Shown here piece by piece: positions 56,889-64,000 of a stretch of DNA of 64,000 nt (the first letter of the stretch is position 1; each line of letters starts with the position of its first letter). The notes beneath the pieces are model-generated. The model was given only the letters and a program-made list of their open reading frames with translations. It was not told the origin of the DNA and searched no databases. A program made the translations under genes and the position numbers. The DNA is from Datnioides undecimradiatus (Eukaryota; Chordata; Actinopteri; Lobotiformes; Datnioididae), in contig WARS01000052.1 in assembly GCA_008933995.1 (NCBI GenBank), positions 744,001 through 808,000 of the forward strand, in the 5' to 3' direction.

Positions 56889-59800
56889 TGTGTGTGTGTG
56901 TCTGCTGAGGTTTGTCCCGGCGATTTGTTTGTCCCGCTGAATGAGTTTGCCGCCTGTCATTAAAGCAGCCAAGCAGGGAGAAACAGTCTGTCTGTCACAA
57001 GCCCCTCAGCGGCCGCGCTGAGTTCAGCTCCAGCCCCCCACTCCTCCACCCGCCCGGGCCGTCTCGCTCTCTGTCTGTTTGTCTTCGTCTGTCCTCCTCC
57101 TCCGTCAGGACGCAGACAGGAGGCCTCCGTCTACATCTCAGGCATCCAGCTGACGCTCGAATGCAGAGGAGCTGCAAACACTCGCTGCAGAAACACTATT
57201 TGTATACTAATTTGTATTTATGTATAATGTATTCATTACTATTATGAACTGCAGGTACTTGTTCGCTGAAGGATGCAGTTCAATAATTAATGAAGCTGTA
57301 CATAAGCATGTGCGTACTGTTTGATCCGCATGGTGGAGCGCAATCAAGGCGTTAACTGCAAACAAACAGACTCTGGCAAACGGCGACTGACCTCCAGTGC
57401 CGTCGCCAAGTTGGTTGAAGACTAGGCCAGATATAAACATGCATTTGGTGGATACAGCAGCTAGCGTGAACACCAGGGAGAATGCACGAGCACACGATCG
57501 TGCACGTGTGCAGGAAGTGTCTATATGTCATCCTACGGCCTGCAGACGCGCTTCGACCGCCCAGCATCAGAGCTGAGAACCAGGAGGGTGCGGCTCATCA
57601 TCTCTGCAGCACGGCGACGAAGCTGTGCACTGGGACTCGCTCGGGGGCCGACGCTGAGGCGGGCAGGGCTCCATCTCTTTGCTCTGCGGTGTAAATACAC
57701 AGCGCAGGGCTCCTCGGCACAGCCTCTGTTGAAATGTGCAGATAGTGCAGTAGCCGTATCAACACGCGGCGTTCGCCCGGAGCCTGTGACAGATTACTCG
57801 CGCTGGTTTGGGAATGTGTTTGTGCGTTTTATGCACATTTCCGTACCTGTGAGCGAATGTGAGTATATATATGTATGTTATTACCCTTTATCAGAACCCC
57901 CCAGCTCTCCAGACATTTCATTTACTGTATATATGGATCTTTGTCTGACAGCCAAGTCTATATTAAACCTGTTTATTTCCATCCATCTCTGTGAATAATC
58001 CCTGAGCTGCAGCGGCGCTCTCCCGTCTGCCAACCTGAGACTCGCAGGTGGCTGAGATGAGCTCTGGGAGCCTGTCTCTGCCTTTGTGAGAAGCTAATCA
58101 ACCTGTCTGCCCGCCCCGGCGCGAGCGTTGTTGTTCGGTTGAGACTAAAATCAATTTTTGGAACAATTGCAGCAGGACAGTAAAAGCAGCGGCAGATTGC
58201 CTTGAACCCCCGGCACCGCGCAAGAGAGGAGAAATTCATCTAGTGACACAGTCGTCAAGGCCCAACTGGTCTTCTCCCTCCAGGAGCGCTGGGTGGAAGA
58301 GAAAGTGGGAGAGGCAGTGTTCGATGAAATGACGCAGAAACTGCAGTGACGCACCACAGCTGGCGAAGGCCCGTCTTAGTCCTCTTCAAGGACAAAAGAA
58401 AAGTGTTTTTATAGCAAAAAGCAGCTCCAGCAGAGGTTTATCTGCTCGGCCACAGTTGTAGGATTGTCCTTGACGGGCTGTTTACGAACGCCCTTGAACC
58501 AGGAGTGTGAATATAGGAGCTGAAAGGGAGAGCGCGCAGAGGTTTTCACGCTTTAAGATGATTTGAAGCATCTTTAAACGTGAATCCTGCGAGCGTGCGC
58601 CGCAGCGAACTGCTCATTTCCCCGTAAATGTTATCAAAGGGAGACACAAGGGCAGAAACACTGAGCTCGGGACTTTGGAAAAAAGAAAAAAAGGCGGTTG
58701 TGTCAGTTGTATTTCACAAAACGAGGGATTAAACAAGGAAAAGGGAGGCTGACCTGTAATAAAGCCGGGAAAAAACAAAATCAAAGGGTTATTTTGCAGG
58801 ACAGAAAGCTGCTTCTGATGAAATATTAAATGAATACTTACTGCGGGATATCAGGCCTGCCTTCTGTGGGCTTGGCGCTTGAATTAAAGAGTCATGGAGA
58901 GTCACAGGCCTCAGCACGCAGAGGGAAAAATCCTACAAACGTGAAGGCAACGCGACAGGGAACAACAAAGAGACAGATTTGGGTGTCTGAGGAATCGCTT
59001 TGGTGCAGAAACATCTGACTTATTGAAGCAGGAGCAAGTTAGAGTTTAAAAGCAGAGTTTAAGCACGACGACGTTGTGCTTTTGGCTCTGACTGGCTTCT
59101 CCTCCTCAGCAGCGTCGGCCGAGGCTCGTGGGTGTCGTAGTTTAGCGAGGCGGTCGATTAGAGACAACACAAACACTTAAAAATGCCGTTTACTTGAGGA
59201 GATCGTCCTCATGTTGCTGCGTTGAGGACCATCGAAAAGAAAACTTTTAGAGTCATGAAGGTGTTCCCGGGACCAGCGCTGCCACCCCGCAGCCCTGCTG
59301 GGCGTGTTAAACTGCCCCCAGCGCGGAGGTAAATTAGTAAAAGCTCATTAAAGACGAGGTTTTATTTGTGCAGACTGAGCCTTAATATCTCAGGTGAGTA
59401 CGCCTGCCACCGCGGGGACGCTTCGGGTCATCGAGGACGTTTTCACGGGGGGATGGAGAGGACCCGACCGCGCTAACTGCATCATGACGTCAGCGTGGAG
59501 ACCTGCTCGCTCGTTAACGACCTGCAACTCAGAAAGAGCTCTTTGTGTCAGCGTAAGGACGAGGAGACATGTTTCTACGGGAGCTCAGAGTGGACAAACT
59601 TTTGCATTTAGCGCTCCGTTTTGCACAAGATGCTGCCAAATCCCTGCGCGCTGCTCCTCTGATGGCTTCTCCTGCATCTGCAGCAAAGACTCTAAAGAGA
59701 CGGACACATCTGGAAACACCTGCATTCAGACGCATCGTGCAGCGTCACGGTCAAAGAGCAGCGCTCATAAGAAACAAACAAGCGAGCGGGCGACAAAGAT

Positions 59801-62800
59801 GCATCGGCCATCTGATGCGACGCCACGGCCAGATCTGGTTCCTAAAATAGTTTTGTTGTTAACGTCTGGATCGTTTAGTAAATTGAGACGCAGATATCTT
59901 CTGTCACACGCCATCGAACGCTCGCTGAGCTCTGTAATCTCCTCTTTATCCCTCATTTCCTTCCCTGCCTCCTTCGCTCCCTCGTGTCGCCTCCTCCCTC
60001 TCTCTGAAACTCTGAAGTCGGATTCATCATTCTAATGTTTTACACGACCCGCCGTCTGTCTCTCATCTAGAAGAGACTGATTTTGAATTAAATATTTCAG
60101 CGCTCACTGTTTCAACTTGTAGTGAGCTGCTGGAGAAGTGAATTATTGAAGTATTCGCTGTGTTATCCCGTCTTCTGACTCGAGGCGGAGTTGGTACAGT
60201 GGGCTGAATATTACAACAGCGCCCGAGGCGAGGGGAGACACGAGAGGAAGAAAGACAGATTGCTGCCGTCGTTGGCGTTGCAGCAATATTTAGTTCAGAG
60301 CAGCACCGACGCTTCCCGCTGTCCGTGACTTTAGCTAATAAGACTCAAGCAAACACGTCATTGGAGAGCGGAGTAAACAGGGGTGTCAGAGTAAAAGCAT
60401 CATGGCTGACAGAAAATCTGTTTTCCACCCCTCTGACCTGTCCAGAGGAAAATAAGAGTGAAAGCAGAGGGCGGACATGATGGAAACTGACCTCAGACCA
60501 GCTTCAAATCATCTGCAGTCACCACATAAATCACAGGAGACAAAAGGCTCTTTTGTTGAAGATGGACGACAGCTGCCCTCAGGACCTTTCTTAAAGCCCA
60601 GACTCAGGGTTGAAGCGGCCCAGAGGAGCGAGACCGACCCGGCTTTTCAGAGAAAAGACGTCCAAACTGTGGGAGACATGAATAAAAATAAAAAAACTTT
60701 CTGAGTGTGTTGGCTGCTCAGAAAGTTTTCCAAGACAATAAACAAATAAGAGTAAAGTGAGAGTCATAAACTGACTCTGGATCAGCTGTAAGACACATTT
60801 CTGTGCTCCTCTTTTCAGCCGCTGCTTGTTTTTAACTCTGTATCTGAAGCAGATGAAGGATTTCAGTCGTCGGACGTCTGGAGATCTGAAGTTATCAGAA
60901 GGAAACAAGCTGAGACAAGCGATGTAACAACCTTTCAGCTCGCCCGCCCTCAGGGCGTCCCGTGTCGACCCGACAAGCGTGGGAAAGCAATGTGGTTTTA
61001 AGAGTGGAACTGCTTTATTCAGTGTTCTCTGGGTTTGAATCAGCGGCTCTGTTTGTTTTGGAGAGGAGGAGACCTCTGTGGAGAATTCAGCTCCTGAACC
61101 ATCAGCACTGAGGGAAGAAGCTGACGACAGAACAACAACTCAGCATCCCACACTGCTGCAGGGCGTCACATGACTGCAGCTTTTCTTCCTGTTTTGGCTG
61201 AAAGTGGCAGAAGTCTTTTATTGCACCTTCATCGAAGCAGAATAGCGTCAGAACAGAATTTAAACCTAGAATTTAAAGTTGAATTAACGTTGGATTTGCT
61301 GGCCGTGTTGTTGACTGACCCGTTCCTGGCTCCGATCCCAGTCCTGATCCCAGTCCTGACCACCTCCTGCACCCGTGGCCTCTCGTCTTGACACCCCGTC
61401 CTGGATAGAAAACAAACCTTTCCCCGTTCCAGCCCTCTGCCCGGCCTCCTGCTTCACTCTGAGCTCCGTCTCTCACCCCTCAGCTGTCAATCACCTGCGG
61501 CTGCGGCCGAGGACCCGGCGGGCCGGTCGCTCTGTTCTCCACCTCGGGCAGCAAAACCAATTAGTGTCTCTGACAGTCGGCGCAAACTTCCTCCTCAACT
61601 TTCAAACTCTGTTTTATTTTTTCTTCTCCCTGTGACCTAACACAATCTAGATCCATTGACCCGTGTCCCAGGCGCGGGTCAGAGCGAGGGAAGGAAGCTG
61701 CAGGATACCTCGGTGTTGTTGTTGTGATTCATTACGTCCCCAGACTGTCACGAACCAGATCCACGTTCGTCCTTGTTTGTGTGTTTCAGGAGGGCTGTTT
61801 TCCAGTCTCTGATGTGGTTTAGCTTTTTCTTTCTTCTTTGCATCCACTTGACTTCATTTTCGCATAGATGAAATCCCACAGAGGGCGTAACGATCACAGC
61901 AGAATTACCAGCAGAGTCTGCGTGAGCCTCCTAAATTGAGATGAGACCAGACTCAAATGACCCTTATTGGCTGTTAGCAATTTCCTTTAAGCGCCGTATT
62001 GCCTGTTTTATTTGCATATGAAAACTGTTTTATTGTTCTCTCGTGAGCCATTCGGGCTCTGCGGCATTTAGAAAACACACGTTCCCACTTTTGGTTCCAT
62101 TTGGCAACGCGACGGGAGTAACTGGTGCGAGTGTTTCCGCTGGAGAAAGGCAGCCTTGGCGTGTCTCCGTGCAAACAGGGCGGCGTGTGCAGCGACTTAT
62201 CGAAATACCACCGTATCCATTGTCTTTCCTTTCAGCGTCTCATCAGCATTAGAAACATGGAAACACTAATTGTTGAAAGCCAGTAATTAAAAATTAGAAA
62301 ATCTGCTAAAAAACTTTACTGACAGGCGGACCCTGGAGTTTCATCACTCACACAAGAGATTTGCACTGAAAGCAAATATTGATATGAGCACAAAAACACA
62401 GAAACAACAAGTAAAAGCGAGTAACCTCGAGCAATAATCTGCAGCGCTTTCACACGTCTTGATGTCAGTTGTGCCACTCGTTGATGCAAGCAAGAGAGTT
62501 TATCACAGATCTGAATTACGATGAGACCTCTCTTTGTTTCTTCCCTCCCCTGTATATAGCTCCGTTTTGGTCTCCACCAACAACTTCTTTGCGCCGCAGC
62601 GATGCTGCTAATTGCCTTTGCTTTGCTTGAACCTCACGTGTGTGTCATGACAGCCGAGAGCAGGACGTCTAAAAGCGTGACAGAAGCGGTAAAAAGGCAG
62701 CAACAAGGTCGTGTTGTGGGGAGTCATCCGCGGCGGGCAGGTGAGTCATGATGCCAGGGGAGTTTTGTTCCACTGAGGTCAATCTGTTTTCTGACTTTCT

Positions 62801-63470
62801 GAGAGCGAGAGACAGAAAGAAGGGGAGAACAGCGAGGAGGCTGGAGGAGCAGCCTGCAAAGCGAGGAAGACAGCAAAGATGGAAAAGGAAGCGCGCTGTC
62901 ACATCCGCTCTCAGCTCGGGTTAAAGTGAACGTTGTAGGTTTTTAGCGTCTCCACGGGCTTAAAATAAATGCCAAATGACTTGGAGAGAACCGGGAGGTG
63001 GAAACATCACCGGGGAACCTCTTTTTGATGCCGAGAAAAGAGATAGAGAGGCGGGAGACAGAGGAGGAGAGATAAATGGGGATCCTCCGGGGAGCGGCAC
63101 AAAGGGAAAAGTAAAACTGTTCCCCTCCTTCACCTTGACAGTCTTTCTCCGGCTTCCTCTTCCTCCTGTCAGCGTTTCCTCCCCTCCCTCTCTGGCGTCC
63201 TCCTCTCACATCAACTCTTCGGTGTTTTTGGCTGCAGGTCTGATCGGCCGACACAAGGCCTCTTGATATCGAAACGTAATTAAACATGGTGCGGCGGTTC
63301 GAGCTGGTTAACGGACAATAAAATGTAAAAAAGCAAAAACCACCTTACTGGTGGTTTGTGCGTGTTCGCAGCAACATCTGGCGAGCTAATGATCAGACAA
63401 GCCGCTGCAGGTTGGTGAGCAGCAGCAGCTCTGATCTCCAGCTTCAACAGCAACTGGATGAAATCCCACT

Positions 63471-63500
63471 GAGGAGGAGGAGGAGGAGGAGGAGGAGGAG
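63471..63500. repeat. (AGG)n triplet repeat
   Basis: About ten AGG/GAG triplets in non-coding DNA. A second GGAGG-rich purine stretch is at about 63690-63735. Confidence 0.85.
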
Positions 63501-64000
63501 ACTCAAGGACTGTGCTGAACCTCATCAGCTGCAGAGATGCTGATGTCGACTGTAAGGCTTCACAGCTCCTGCAACTTTGAAAGAGAGACAAGAGGAATAA
63601 AACATTGTGGTGAGGAGTAAAGTTTCTACAGGAGCAGGAAGGAGTCAGACTGAGGAGACAATGTGACGCAGAGGGAAGAGCTGACAGGAGGAAAGAAGGA
63701 GGAGGTGGAGGGAGGTGGAGGAGGAGGAGGAGGGGGCTGATGTGGCTTCAGAGGCTCCAGAGACACAGCTGGAAGTTCATTCATTCATTCCGTCTGCTGA
63801 TAGAACATCACAGCTCTGTCTGTCGTCTCTGACTGAGCCTGCTATCCAGCCCGGCTGCAGCCTGCTACAGCGGCGAGGCTTATTGAAAAAAAGGAAAAAC
63901 CCAGAAGTGAAGGAGAGGAAGGAAGCTCAGCGAGAATTCGGGCAGCAGAGCTCATTATGCAGATTGGGAGTTAACATGCCTCCATTAAATGGGTCTAATT

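Larger units (their letters stand above)
51546..64000. other. Gene-poor region downstream of tcof1
   Basis: About 12 kb in which I find no supported exon chain on either strand. It contains a repeat fragment at 51740, possibly related repeat material at about 54120-54320, an 18-bp tandem repeat at 56835, (AGG)n at 63471-63500 and further purine-rich sequence at 63690-63740. Several patches have mixed composition and homeodomain or octamer-like motifs (52230-52340, 53440-53490, 61960-62290, 62560-62660, 63930-64000) that look like conserved non-coding DNA. In human, CD74 follows TCOF1; I see no CD74-like exon. Confidence 0.5.

Noticed and set aside
57525-57998. 157-residue ORF near the right end
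   Set aside because: No similarity I can recognise, mixed composition and no plausible splice partners; likely chance.
59394-60035. 213-residue plus-strand ORF, the longest in the right-hand gene-poor region
   Set aside because: Cys/Ser/Arg-rich with no motif, no promoter or splice context, and competing frames of similar length; treated as chance.
1-64000. CRISPR arrays, operons, bacterial promoters or phage genes
   Set aside because: Repeats are microsatellites and decayed eukaryotic elements; all real genes are spliced vertebrate genes.

Overview
The window is vertebrate nuclear DNA, almost certainly from a teleost fish. Genes are split by short introns with GT/AG sites, (TG)n/(CA)n microsatellites are very frequent, and the decayed interspersed repeats are of types I recall from teleost genomes. 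No bacterial, viral or plasmid genes, no CRISPR arrays, and no convincing tRNA or rRNA were seen. Exons were assembled by hand from splice signals, reading phase and remembered human family members, so terminal UTRs and transcription starts are approximate.

Three genes are supported. (1) epc1 (enhancer of polycomb homolog 1), plus strand: thirteen coding exons from 4501 to 15450 cover everything except roughly the first 50 residues, which must lie upstream of the window. A long 3' UTR runs to about 17970. (2) arsi (arylsulfatase I), minus strand: ten coding exons from 34098 down to 28572, about 767 residues, with the sulfatase active-site motif intact. It carries an unusual Lys/Pro/Gln-rich block of about 175 residues. 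(3) tcof1 (treacle), plus strand: fourteen coding exons from 39897 to 50362, about 802 residues, with an N-terminal LisH-type domain and an acidic/basic low-complexity tail. Its 3' UTR ends near 51545.

arsi and tcof1 are arranged head to head, as I recall ARSI and TCOF1 being in human 5q32-q33. This supports both assignments. EPC1 lies on another human chromosome (10p11), so the epc1-arsi junction marks a rearrangement between the lineages.

Layout: 1-4500 epc1 upstream intron; 4501-17970 epc1; 17971-28060 intergenic with a decayed LINE and microsatellites; 28060-34114 arsi; about 34115-39740 arsi 5' side and the shared upstream region, with one exon-like island at 35191-35360; 39742-51545 tcof1; 51546-64000 gene-poor DNA in which I found no convincing exon but several stretches that look like conserved non-coding elements.

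The three genes have unrelated roles: epc1 is a scaffold of the NuA4/TIP60 acetyltransferase, tcof1 acts in nucleolar rDNA transcription and rRNA processing, and arsi is a secretory-pathway sulfatase. The strongest candidates for something new are the large basic insertion inside the arsi sulfatase domain, an isolated exon-like ORF upstream of arsi whose splicing phase fits the arsi first coding exon, and splice sites of arsi and tcof1 that abut or lie inside (TG)n microsatellites.
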